Source of the DNA: a virus
Direction: 5' to 3' (one strand)
IMG/VR virus record: IMGVR_UViG_3300035701_000264
Coordinates: 1 to 25,357 of that record
DNA length: 25,357 nucleotides
Shown here piece after piece: positions 8,701 through 16,115 of this stretch. The notes beneath the pieces are model-generated. The model did not search any database and had not been told where the DNA came from. It saw only the letters and a list, made by a program, of their open reading frames with translations. Numbering within the stretch: the first letter of the stretch is position 1; each line of letters opens with the position of its first letter. Position numbers and translations under genes: made by a program.

Positions 8701-10560
8701 AGAAATTTGATTGATTCGAATTTTGAAAGTGTTATTGATGAAGGTATTATACCAACACAATATGATATTTTGGTGTGTAAAAGAAGTAATGAGTTGACCA
8801 CCGATTCATTTCAGTATTCATTTTATCTTTCTTCGTCATTTAACACCATTTTTGAAATTAATAACTTTAATATTTTTGGAAATATTACATCATCGGTTAC
8901 AGGGAGTGGAACATTCTTAGATATTAATTCGATAATACCAGGATATTCTGTTAAAAACTTTATCGGTGCATTAGATAAATTCTCATATAATCTATCTCCT
9001 ATATCAAATAATACATTTTATACAAAAAACAGAAACATATATTCTTATTACGATGGAAGTCCATCATCTAGCTATGTGAATTCTGTCTTTAACTTTGATT
9101 TGGGTTATCCAATTGATATTAGCGTAAGTTCGTCTACGGCAAATGGATTTTTGGTTTATAATAACAATATCAACTATTCTTATTTAACCGCATCATTGTA
9201 TAATTTTGTTGGTAGTAATTATACGGAAATATTTAATACATCTAGTTGCATGTCACAATCTGTGACGATATTTCCATATCAAACAAAGGATTTTGAAGCT
9301 ACAATTAAATATGATGTAAGCGGAGTAGGACCATCTAGACTTGAAAATGTAAAAATAAACAGACATTATGAAACTAGAGTAGATAATACGCTTTCACCAC
9401 ATTCTTCAGTTTCACAAAAAGAATCTCAGAATTATTATGAAGATTCCAACAAACTTGGAATATTTTTGGCGCCTACCGATGAAAGAAACAAAGATATATT
9501 GGATTTTTACGGAGACACTAACATTATATCGTCGGTAGCTTATCCCGAAGATAGATATTCATCTAATTTTCGCTATAAGTCCTTTAGACTTTTAAGAAAT
9601 GATTTTTACAATTATGCTAACAAATATAAGGTATTATTTAATGAGTTGTTTGCAATTTATAACATTTATGTTGACAGAAGTATATTTGAAACATTAAAGA
9701 ATGTATTTCCAGCGCGAAATAAAGTATATACTGGATTATTAATTGAACAAACAATTTTGGAAAGAACAAGAATACCAAATCTTCCACCATTTGTTGATAA
9801 CATCAATGTGCCGACGGGTTATATAGACCTTCGGAATATTATAAATCATATCAATGGTGGAGAATTTACAAATTTATTATCAACGAATTCAAAAATGATA
9901 AAATATCAATATGATGATTCATATGTGGAAAATAATTATTATGGCTTCTCAGATATTAGTGACACTCCTGACAAATATCAACATGGTCTTTTCATAGAAT
10001 CTGGAAGTGGTATAACTCAATATGATTCTGATTATTATTATGTATATCTGGTTGATGTTCCACTAAAAGTTCATTACACAGATAGAATGAATTTATTGGG
10101 TACATTGGAAAAAACTTTTAAACGCGTAGAATTAGTAGAAACAGCATCGGCTTTTAATGCTTCTCCACCTCCTAATTATACTTTATATTATAAAAACTAT
10201 TACAATAACACTTCGTTTAAACCATTGTCTTTTAGAAAAGAGGCTTATCCAAATTTTAATACTAATGTATTTGTTTCACCTTCGCCTTCTTGGACGGTTA
10301 AATCAAGACAAACAAGTATAACAACAATAAATCAATCGAGAAAAACAGATAGAAGCCCGATAATATCAACTGGAACTGGTGGCGTGATTAATACTGGTCA
10401 AGTAGGTTCGACCAGTAATGTCGGTGTAACTACAACGGGTGGTGGTGGGTCAGCTATAATTACAGGTGGGGGAACGGCTGGTACAGGCGGTTCAACTGGT
10501 GGAACAACCACCACGCCAATTGGAGTGGCTAGTAGCCCAACTCCTACAATTGTGAGATAA
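5779..10560 (+). CDS. Large virion structural protein, probable tail/baseplate, with LamG-like domain
   Basis: A 1593-residue protein. Residues ~725-775 (LSMVGHHFDNIYLYIANFN, then GLSRGLLNNILNSFGF) and ~817-858 (RILTNLPVIYKSKGTQEAIK, then LSCYGVPRNLIQIKEFGGG) resemble conserved segments I associate with large tail/baseplate-type proteins of environmental phages. Residues ~873-1115 look like a LamG/concanavalin-type beta-sandwich, beginning VYLLEFTGSNDEYVKI. Residues ~1295-1335 carry IFETLKNVFPARNKVYTG followed by LLIEQTILERTRIP, another conserved-looking block. The last ~65 residues are a Gly/Thr-rich low-complexity tail. No catalytic motif was found. It is the largest gene in the window and lies in a run of structural genes, so an assembly or scaffold role in the tail is the best inference. 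The exact baseplate counterpart cannot be named. No Shine-Dalgarno precedes the ATG. Confidence 0.6.
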   Translation: MLPFNILEEKANQVNKISYLSALESSTVLLSDTNELFFGNDENSKIYFGLFNNKQEKISFSIITGSHIPQNVQYRYEDIDGNIFIDQFSYYKNNFIQDKEKNLLIDISESIKSAGNTSSDVFYVLIDPIIDLFSFSSSLLIKEISNSRKEIKLVKNFSQENVNSTVTLSVEGEQIYLNGSTEVNLLKGIVYNINVLVPTDNFEKIAFSLTPDGALFVGGVAYTKNILYKTSRGQIVLDATDESFPSVLYVYNNTFTNSGVKINFLDKIDDAVLKLNTEFLALDAKNFLYKRIYPSMDYYLSSFNSNRALNTAKKENAEKLNSLYTLFNLKSENQLFDLINTIYYGESFFDNKLRKQIKFTGIKEYILNHIKFNYEFIGDYAELSSQINAINVYTVDKWLLLINPNATQTYSDIKLYSDSLSFLTNLFNNFLLLSQIFLKADYIEKFHSPLKTALHFDEENMALLLNSRVDYSDPANLEYVVKLKDPLSDAYDVGTVCGAVNISIEPFFQKINYAQLIQKKGIRLSGPNFSINISDKTSLDKVTKYYTAEELNADYNVNNEILLSKNIKQFNIDYTDFSNFVVFSSAHIRVKIFENKIIKLTLLEQDILDLAKAGNIPPIYTQADGYNNTIQLNVYGDKLEQKNDIINSFDFYESYLYEQYIAGNFVYDINTKKFIEPADVGLSNPRISNYIDELETNAIQYDRQNRDSLISNTPEFISANSDNDEYLKFLSMVGHHFDNIYLYIANFNLYREIGSNIDDGLSRGLLNNILNSFGFKIPPSLSGNSDEADITNTYLSNTYNSGSYEFSLDDRTKIIWKRILTNLPVIYKSKGTQEAIKYILSCYGVPRNLIQIKEFGGGYNRPIIESWNDVSTNVYLLEFTGSNDEYVKIKDIIPHKSVDFKFWLNTSNYSDKSIVQLLSRYNVSGDQVFSLGIIKEKETLGRVYVIFKLGGDEFKYVTDQFYLLSDDIIGVLFRRNLIDSNFESVIDEGIIPTQYDILVCKRSNELTTDSFQYSFYLSSSFNTIFEINNFNIFGNITSSVTGSGTFLDINSIIPGYSVKNFIGALDKFSYNLSPISNNTFYTKNRNIYSYYDGSPSSSYVNSVFNFDLGYPIDISVSSSTANGFLVYNNNINYSYLTASLYNFVGSNYTEIFNTSSCMSQSVTIFPYQTKDFEATIKYDVSGVGPSRLENVKINRHYETRVDNTLSPHSSVSQKESQNYYEDSNKLGIFLAPTDERNKDILDFYGDTNIISSVAYPEDRYSSNFRYKSFRLLRNDFYNYANKYKVLFNELFAIYNIYVDRSIFETLKNVFPARNKVYTGLLIEQTILERTRIPNLPPFVDNINVPTGYIDLRNIINHINGGEFTNLLSTNSKMIKYQYDDSYVENNYYGFSDISDTPDKYQHGLFIESGSGITQYDSDYYYVYLVDVPLKVHYTDRMNLLGTLEKTFKRVELVETASAFNASPPPNYTLYYKNYYNNTSFKPLSFRKEAYPNFNTNVFVSPSPSWTVKSRQTSITTINQSRKTDRSPIISTGTGGVINTGQVGSTSNVGVTTTGGGGSAIITGGGTAGTGGSTGGTTTTPIGVASSPTPTIVR

Positions 10561-10672
10561 GAGAAAGAAAATGTGTGTTTATCTATATGTATTCATAATA
10601 GGATTGCTGGAAAAGAACAAAAAATATATAAATAAAAAATATTTTTAACACTATTTATTAAAGGAAGATTAT
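10561..10672 (+). promoter_or_regulatory. Late-promoter-like TATAAATA and strong ribosome binding site
   Basis: This 112-nt gap contains TATAAATA at 10627-10634, an exact match to the T4 late promoter -10 consensus, 38 nt before the ATG at 10673. AAAGGAAG at 10660-10667 is a good Shine-Dalgarno about 6-7 nt before that ATG, and it is the clearest one in the window. Together they suggest strong late expression of the following gene. The consensus is established for T4; use by this phage is inferred. Confidence 0.5.
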
Positions 10673-11308
10673 ATGTCATATTTGGATAATAAATCAATAT
10701 TTGTCGATGCGGTCTTAACAAAGAAGGGCAGAGAATTATTGGCAAAAAATGGAAGTCTTAATATTACATCGTTTGCGTTAGCAGACGATGAAATTGATTA
10801 TTCGTTGTTTGACCCAAATGCTCCATCGGCACAATTATCTGATATCGCGTTGGTAAACACTCCTGTTTTTGAACCAGTTGTTGACGAAACACAGGCATTA
10901 AAATTTAAACTAGTTACTTTGGATGAAGGCACAACATTTATACCAACAATAACCATTGCACAGGGAAGTATCAATATAAACTCCACCTATACGGGTAGAA
11001 TAATTATATCTCCATCCACTACACCCGCAAATTACAATTCCAATTTGGGATATACAGCTATACTTGGTAATAGCAAAGTTGGAAGTTTGATAGTGACTGT
11101 CCAAGCGCCATCATTAAATGCTGGCGCAGGAACAACGGCGGTTTTTGCTGGTGATATAAGTTCTGCAAATTCACAAACATTAATTGGTATGGAATTTGCA
11201 TTTGTTCCTTCTGCTAATTTACAAAATACAACCTCAACAACACTAACCATTATTGGAAATGAAAGTGGAGGCGGAACAACAATTGCAGTAACAGTGACGG
11301 TATCTTAA
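10673..11308 (+). CDS. Conserved phage structural protein (TKKGRELLA / FALADDEIDY family)
   Basis: A 211-residue protein. The N-terminal ~60 residues carry VDAVLTKKGRELLAKNG and ITSFALADDEIDYSLFDPN, a block I associate with small virion proteins of uncultured T4-like phages; this was not checked. The remainder (~70-211) is Thr/Ser/Ala/Gly-rich with alternating hydrophobic strands, consistent with one or two Ig-like beta-sandwiches. It ends in a strand-like TIAVTVTVS. No signal peptide, membrane segment or catalytic motif is visible. It is the only gene here with both a T4-late-type TATAAATA and a strong Shine-Dalgarno, which suggests an abundant virion component. It is followed after 13 nt by the next structural gene. 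A tail or capsid-decoration role is possible, but no specific function can be assigned. Confidence 0.65.
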   Translation: MSYLDNKSIFVDAVLTKKGRELLAKNGSLNITSFALADDEIDYSLFDPNAPSAQLSDIALVNTPVFEPVVDETQALKFKLVTLDEGTTFIPTITIAQGSININSTYTGRIIISPSTTPANYNSNLGYTAILGNSKVGSLIVTVQAPSLNAGAGTTAVFAGDISSANSQTLIGMEFAFVPSANLQNTTSTTLTIIGNESGGGTTIAVTVTVS

Positions 11309-11321
11309 AGAATTTAATATT

Positions 11322-12410
11322 ATGCCAACTTTTAAAGTATATCAACCATTTGAATCTGACGATGTAATAATCGGGAAAACTAGTAGAATTTCCAGTGGAT
11401 TTTTTCCCGATGGAGATGTATATTATTCACAATCGACATTCTTAACTTCACCATTACAGCTTCAAACTATCACTCCTGGTGGCAGTGTTTATGATATTTT
11501 AAATGGATTGTATTATACAGAAGTTTATAATGATAGTGTGACTAATTCTCAATTATTATTTAGTGTTTCATATGGTGAAGTTAATGGAAGTGGCTCTGTA
11601 TTAGGTAGTCCTGTTCTTAGCACCAAAGCAACATATTCACAATACCGAAATGTTTTACTTGGCAGTGGTGATATTGATGGTTTGTTTAGCTTTCGAACGG
11701 GTTCAGTTGGAACAAATGTATACCCAACAGGCTCAGCTATATGTATAATGAATTTTTCCGCTCAATTAATGCGGGATCAAATAGACCCAGGTCAATGGTC
11801 TGTTAATATTGGACCATATTCTTTTATTGATGAATTTCCGCTCCTAACCCCATCAGAAAGAAAAGAAAGTAGATTGGTATATGAAATTATATCCGGTTCA
11901 TTTGATTCTCTTACAGGTCAAACTATTGCAGGTTCATCGGGATACGATGCAATTGGATTATTTTATCCAAAAAGCGGAATAATGGTATTTAATGCGACAT
12001 ATCTGAATGATATAGTTGGTGTGGGGTTAATTCTGAATACTCCTACTATAGATATAAATTCTTTTCAAAAAAATGATGTAGTATTCTATAATGCTTTAAA
12101 AAATGCCGGCGGACAAATGCGAATAAGAAAATCAGAGTTTGTTCCATCTACACATTATTTTGTTAGAGTAAAAAATCAAGATTTTAATTATTCTAATAAT
12201 ATTACTTTTGCTCATCAAGAAACAGATGTATCTGGCAGTTTTAACAAGGGGGATATTATTGATTCATTGATTGCGAATCCTATTACTTATGTTACCACTG
12301 TTGGTCTGTATAATGATGTAAACGAATTGGTAGCAGTAGCAAAATTGAGCAAACCAACGATGAAATCCTTCGATAACGAGCTTCTAATTCGTATTCGTCT
12401 TGACTTTTAA
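11322..12410 (+). CDS. Putative virion structural protein with C-terminal GLYND/AVAKL module
   Basis: A 362-residue protein, mostly beta-rich, with the blocks FSVSYGEVNGSGSV, KATYSQYRNVLLGSGD and MRDQIDPGQWSVNIGP. They resemble uncharacterised structural proteins of marine and freshwater myoviruses; this is from memory and unverified. The last ~45 residues (ITYVTTVGLYNDVNELVAVA, then KLSKP and a strand ending RIRLDF) recur at the C-terminus of the next gene. That points to a shared docking or attachment module. No enzyme motif was found. The gene begins 13 nt after its upstream neighbour without an evident Shine-Dalgarno, so it is probably co-transcribed with 10673-11308. Confidence 0.6.
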   Translation: MPTFKVYQPFESDDVIIGKTSRISSGFFPDGDVYYSQSTFLTSPLQLQTITPGGSVYDILNGLYYTEVYNDSVTNSQLLFSVSYGEVNGSGSVLGSPVLSTKATYSQYRNVLLGSGDIDGLFSFRTGSVGTNVYPTGSAICIMNFSAQLMRDQIDPGQWSVNIGPYSFIDEFPLLTPSERKESRLVYEIISGSFDSLTGQTIAGSSGYDAIGLFYPKSGIMVFNATYLNDIVGVGLILNTPTIDINSFQKNDVVFYNALKNAGGQMRIRKSEFVPSTHYFVRVKNQDFNYSNNITFAHQETDVSGSFNKGDIIDSLIANPITYVTTVGLYNDVNELVAVAKLSKPTMKSFDNELLIRIRLDF

Positions 12411-12454
12411 TCTAAAATTTATATTATTCTCTTACGCAAATAAGTTAATAAATG

Positions 12455-12465
12455 TTATATTTATA
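12455..12465 (+). promoter_or_regulatory. TTATATTTATA element, 5 nt before the start codon at 12471
   Basis: Identical to the elements at 2721 and 15533. Here and at 15533 the following bases are also nearly the same (attat and attgt before ATG). No Shine-Dalgarno is present. It could be a promoter with an almost leaderless transcript or a translation element. Confidence 0.4.
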
Positions 12466-12470
12466 ATTAT

Positions 12471-15400
12471 ATGTGGTGCGATAACACAATTGCTATTGGT
12501 GGAGAATATGTAGATTATGGACCAAATTGGTTATATGACTATTGTAATACAACAGTTGACCCAATAAGCGGTTCGTTAATATTACTAGAATTAGGATCAT
12601 TGCAGTATGTTTTAACAGATATAGACAATACTTTTGTTTTTCTTGAATCCTATTTACAAAATATTAACAATCTTCCTCTTCCCTATTTTTTACTTCCATA
12701 TTACAATCAAGCTGTTAAAAACACGATTCCAACTGGTTCAACTGCGTTTCTGTTGGGATTAGAACAAGGCAGTTGGGATTTTGCTTATATTGAAGAGGGA
12801 ATAAAGGTTGATAAACGCATTTTATTTAATCCAAACAACGAACCTAGGAATGTAGATGAATCCTATAAGCGAGTTGTTTATAATCAATATAAAAATTTAT
12901 ATTATCCTGATGTCAAGGATCCTACTAAGATGCTTGGATTAGACAATTTAGACATTTTATTAGACAACAAGAATAGACTTTTATATGATGAAATTAAAGT
13001 TGTAACAATACCACAACTATATTTTGCTGACAGAATAGAAGAAAATAGTGTGGAAATAGATGAAACGGCAGGAATATCTTCCTATAAAGTCATTGATGAT
13101 GGATTTGGAAATTTAAAAGCAAAAGATATGTTTTCATTTGTCATTGACGATGTTAACAAAACTATACCGGATTCTAATATCACCATTAAAAACAGAAATA
13201 TGGGTTATTCTGTTTCTATAAATGATAGATGCGCATTAATAGGGAATCCATGTTTTGAACTAACTGGGGTGGAAGGAAATGTTCAAGTTTATAAATTTAA
13301 TTCACAAATAAGCAATAGATTTTTTTATGATGGAATATTAAAAAGAAGAACCTTTAGTATATCTGAGGCTGCGCCTTTAATAGTTAAATGTTCAGATTTC
13401 GGCAGGTCAGTAGATTTATGTAAAAATGTTGCGGCGGTTTCTTCTATATTGGCTAGATACATATATCCATCGGGCTCAAATGTAGTATATACAGACGCGG
13501 GGGTTGTAGAGTTATATAACTTAAATACTGGTTCATATGCTACACCAGCTTATGTAATTTCTTCATCTATTATACCATCCACATATGAAACAGGAAGTGG
13601 AACTTTTGGTTGGACAATTTCTTTAAATGATGAATATTTGGCGATTGGCTGCCCGCACACTTATTTGTCGGGCAGTTTATCTTCGGGTAGTTACACTGGA
13701 GCAGTATATATTCTTTCTGGAAGTATAACCACAGGGTATGCATTTCATTCACAGTTGACAGGAAGTGATGTTCCCAATGATGTATTATTTGGAAAATGCT
13801 TAAAACTTGATAAAAACTATAATAAACTTGTAGTAGGAAATGGAGATAATACATTGGGATCGGGAAGTGTTTATTTATTTGAATTAACTGGTAGTGTGTG
13901 GGAGCAAACTTATAAATTTAATCCAACAAAAACAACAGAAAATTTGAATTTCTTGCCTGTTCAACCATATACAACCATTTTAAATGACGCGGATGGGTTT
14001 GGTACATCTGTTTCAATTTATTGTTCTTCTTCAACGGATATAAAAGTTGCCGTTGGCGCTCCGTTTGATAGAACTGTTTATGAATTTAGTGGTTCAGGCT
14101 GCTATAAAAATGGGGCGGTTTATATCTACGAAAAAGAACGATGTGAAATCCATAGTGCTTCTGTATATGCCTATTCTGGTTTTGTATTTAATCAAACTAG
14201 AATTTCTGGGGATGCCGACGCGTTTAAACAAAATATATTTGGTTTTTCTGTTGATATGTGGGGCGATAAAGTCATAGCATCTTGTCCAAAGTATTTTTCA
14301 GAATATACCACCGATTATATCTATAATACCTTTTTACAACCTTTCAATTTTAATGACATGGAAGAAATAAATAATGTTGGCATGTTTTATGTGTATCAAA
14401 AGGCCGACGATGGTTGGAATGTTTTTGGCAAATACAAGACTAATAAAATTTATTCACATCCATACAATTTTTACGCTTATGCAGTTTCATTATATGAAAA
14501 TAATCTTATAGCTGGATGCCCAATTGTAGTAGTTGACAATGATAATACTGTTCCAACTAATGTTTATGTTGATGAGTTAAAATATTTGAAAAATCTATGT
14601 GGAGATTTTAATATATTTAATTTAGTGGATTATAAACAAACACATTATATTGGAAATGTGTTTTATAAAACAGGAAAAATGATAACATCAACAAGTGGCT
14701 CGGTATTTGATTTTATATTTGAATCACCTGTTAATATTTATCCTGAATATAATATATCATTTAATAGCCGACTAAAGCTTTACCAAAAAGAAATTGTATG
14801 TACTATAAATCCTGGAGAATTTAACTATAGTACTAATCCAACTTCATATACTTATGAACCATATTCTGATTTTGATTTAAACAGAAACGGAAGATTTGAT
14901 TTTGATGATTGTGATAAATTATTAAGAATTATCAACTTTAAATTTACATCAAATGAAAGGTGGTGGGAGCATTTTAATTATACAGATTCAAATGGGAATT
15001 TTATATTAGATGAATCTTTTGCTACAATCGAAGAGGTTGTTCCTTATAGTTTGTTTAAGTTTTATTTGAATAATAATAGACCGATGGATTCTAAGTTTGG
15101 GTCTGTGTCTGAAATTAATACTATGATTAATGCATACGATTCTTTGTTAGACATAAATGACGACGGCGTGGCGGATTATTTAGATGTAAATTTGTTGTGG
15201 AAGTTTTTTACAACTACACTAACAATTAATAATTATGAAGCATATCAAAACCAAAAAAGTATAATTTCAAGCCGCAATTCCTTTGATTTAATTTATGCCT
15301 ATCTATTGGAGGAAACAGGAAAAAATAAACCTGGTAAGATTTTAGATAGATTTTACAGCCGGCCTATGTCAGCTTCTGTTTCCGACACCACATCTTCATA

Positions 15401-15530
15401 TTTGGTGCCATATATAACGACAATAGGATTATATGATGGGGCAGATCTTATGGGTGTAGCTAAACTTGGGACTCCAATACGAAATCAAGGAGTATTTCCG
15501 TTGAATTTTATCATAAGATTCGACATATAA
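12471..15530 (+). CDS. Virion adhesin-like protein: FG-GAP-type beta-propeller plus dockerin-like Ca2+ loops
   Basis: A 1019-residue protein. Residues 1-240 include VVTIPQLYFADRIEENSVEI and DDGFGNLKAKD, a block I associate with environmental phage structural proteins. Residues ~244-710 contain seven repeats of the form [FMY]-[GA]-x-[SCT]-[VIL]-x-(L/I)-x(3-8)-hydrophobic-hydrophobic-G/S followed by G-x-V-x-[VIL]-[YF]. Examples are MGYSVSINDRCALIGNP, FGWTISLNDEYLAIGCP and FGTSVSIY with VAVGAP. This fits a seven-bladed FG-GAP/integrin-alpha-like propeller. After it come Ca2+ loops at D802 (D-x-N-x-N-G-x-x-D-x-x-D) and D894 (D-x-N-x-D-G-x-x-D-x-x-D), with a weaker D839 loop between them; the spacing is dockerin-like. 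The C-terminus (ITTIGLYDGADLMGVAKL) repeats the module ending 11322-12410. A receptor- or surface-binding virion role is inferred; no signal peptide is present. Confidence 0.65.
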   Translation: MWCDNTIAIGGEYVDYGPNWLYDYCNTTVDPISGSLILLELGSLQYVLTDIDNTFVFLESYLQNINNLPLPYFLLPYYNQAVKNTIPTGSTAFLLGLEQGSWDFAYIEEGIKVDKRILFNPNNEPRNVDESYKRVVYNQYKNLYYPDVKDPTKMLGLDNLDILLDNKNRLLYDEIKVVTIPQLYFADRIEENSVEIDETAGISSYKVIDDGFGNLKAKDMFSFVIDDVNKTIPDSNITIKNRNMGYSVSINDRCALIGNPCFELTGVEGNVQVYKFNSQISNRFFYDGILKRRTFSISEAAPLIVKCSDFGRSVDLCKNVAAVSSILARYIYPSGSNVVYTDAGVVELYNLNTGSYATPAYVISSSIIPSTYETGSGTFGWTISLNDEYLAIGCPHTYLSGSLSSGSYTGAVYILSGSITTGYAFHSQLTGSDVPNDVLFGKCLKLDKNYNKLVVGNGDNTLGSGSVYLFELTGSVWEQTYKFNPTKTTENLNFLPVQPYTTILNDADGFGTSVSIYCSSSTDIKVAVGAPFDRTVYEFSGSGCYKNGAVYIYEKERCEIHSASVYAYSGFVFNQTRISGDADAFKQNIFGFSVDMWGDKVIASCPKYFSEYTTDYIYNTFLQPFNFNDMEEINNVGMFYVYQKADDGWNVFGKYKTNKIYSHPYNFYAYAVSLYENNLIAGCPIVVVDNDNTVPTNVYVDELKYLKNLCGDFNIFNLVDYKQTHYIGNVFYKTGKMITSTSGSVFDFIFESPVNIYPEYNISFNSRLKLYQKEIVCTINPGEFNYSTNPTSYTYEPYSDFDLNRNGRFDFDDCDKLLRIINFKFTSNERWWEHFNYTDSNGNFILDESFATIEEVVPYSLFKFYLNNNRPMDSKFGSVSEINTMINAYDSLLDINDDGVADYLDVNLLWKFFTTTLTINNYEAYQNQKSIISSRNSFDLIYAYLLEETGKNKPGKILDRFYSRPMSASVSDTTSSYLVPYITTIGLYDGADLMGVAKLGTPIRNQGVFPLNFIIRFDI

Positions 15531-15532
15531 CC

Positions 15533-15543
15533 TTATATTTATA
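15533..15543 (+). promoter_or_regulatory. TTATATTTATA element, 5 nt before the start codon at 15549
   Basis: Third exact copy of the element. It begins only 3 nt after the preceding stop codon, so the whole 18-nt gap is essentially this element plus attgt. That positional economy favours a functional role in expression of the repeat protein. Confidence 0.4.
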
Positions 15544-15548
15544 ATTGT

Positions 15549-16115
15549 ATGATAAAAGACAACATTCTTTCGACTAATACAATCTCTCTCCGAGAGAGAT
15601 ATGCAGATTCAGCGCATTCAAAGGTTGGTAAAATAACACCAAATGAAACGCCAATATTAGGTGTTTATAATAAATCCAAAGAATCTAAATTTGTTAAGAT
15701 TTCTCCAAATGAAACCCCTATATTGGATACATTTAATAAATCAGACCATTCTAAGTTTATAAAGCATACGCCTGATGAAACGCCTATCCTTGGAACTTTT
15801 AATAAGTCAGAGCATTCTCATTTTGTAAAGCATACACCAGACGAAACGCCTATTCTTGCCACTTTTAATGCATCAGACCATTCTAAGTTTATTAAACATA
15901 CACCAGATGAGACACCAATTCTTGCTACTTTTAACGCATCGGAGCATTCTCATTTTGTAAAGCATAAGCCAGATGAAACGCCAATTCTTGCTACTTTTAA
16001 TAAATCTGGTCATTCGAATTTTGTAAAACATACACCAAATGAAACGCCTGTATTAGCTTTGTATAATTCATCGGGACATTCTACAGAAATTGACACTACA
16101 AAATATTATCCTTAA
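15549..16115 (+). CDS. Repeat protein of seven 22-residue units, function unknown
   Basis: A 188-residue protein. After a 22-residue N-terminus containing ISLRERYAD, residues 23-176 are seven exact 22-residue units, then HSTEIDTTKYYP. The consensus is H-S-[KH]-F-[IV]-K-H-[TK]-P-[DN]-E-T-P-[IV]-L-x-[TVL]-[FY]-N-x-S-x; PxETPxL and N-x-S are kept in all units. Units 3/4 and 5/6 alternate (DHSKFIKH, EHSHFVKH), indicating duplication of a 44-residue pair. The repeats are rich in His and Lys, with no Cys, signal peptide or membrane segment. I do not recognise the family. The location after virion genes suggests a small structural or accessory protein, but a DNA- or protein-binding role is equally open. 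Its stop codon overlaps the stop of the convergent minus-strand gene. Confidence 0.7.
   Translation: MIKDNILSTNTISLRERYADSAHSKVGKITPNETPILGVYNKSKESKFVKISPNETPILDTFNKSDHSKFIKHTPDETPILGTFNKSEHSHFVKHTPDETPILATFNASDHSKFIKHTPDETPILATFNASEHSHFVKHKPDETPILATFNKSGHSNFVKHTPNETPVLALYNSSGHSTEIDTTKYYP
15582..15600. repeat. 19-bp palindrome inside the start of the repeat-protein gene
   Basis: ATCTCTCTC-C-GAGAGAGAT: two 9-base arms around one central base, within codons 12-18. It is unusually G/C-containing and regular for this AT-rich sequence. It could be a dimeric protein binding site, or a chance product of the codons for SLRER. Confidence 0.5.
15615..16076 (+). repeat. Seven tandem in-frame 66-bp repeats
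   Basis: Seven consecutive 66-nt units encode the 22-residue repeats. Codons differ between copies much more than the amino acids do, for example ACGCCTGATGAAACG against ACACCAGATGAGACA. The array is therefore old or under selection on the protein. Units 3-4 and 5-6 form an alternating 132-nt pair. Confidence 0.85.

Noticed and set aside
10571-10648. 25-codon open frame in the intergenic gap
   Set aside because: It is very short with only a weak A-rich sequence upstream, and it overlaps the TATAAATA element. The hydrophobic N-terminus is not enough to call a gene.
12411-12470. Rho-independent terminator after the 362-residue protein gene
   Set aside because: Only a 4-bp CTTA/TAAG pairing is visible, with no G/C stem or T run. 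No convincing terminator was seen in any gap of this window.
15615-16076. CRISPR-like array
   Set aside because: The 66-bp units are in-frame coding repeats with no constant repeat/variable spacer structure.
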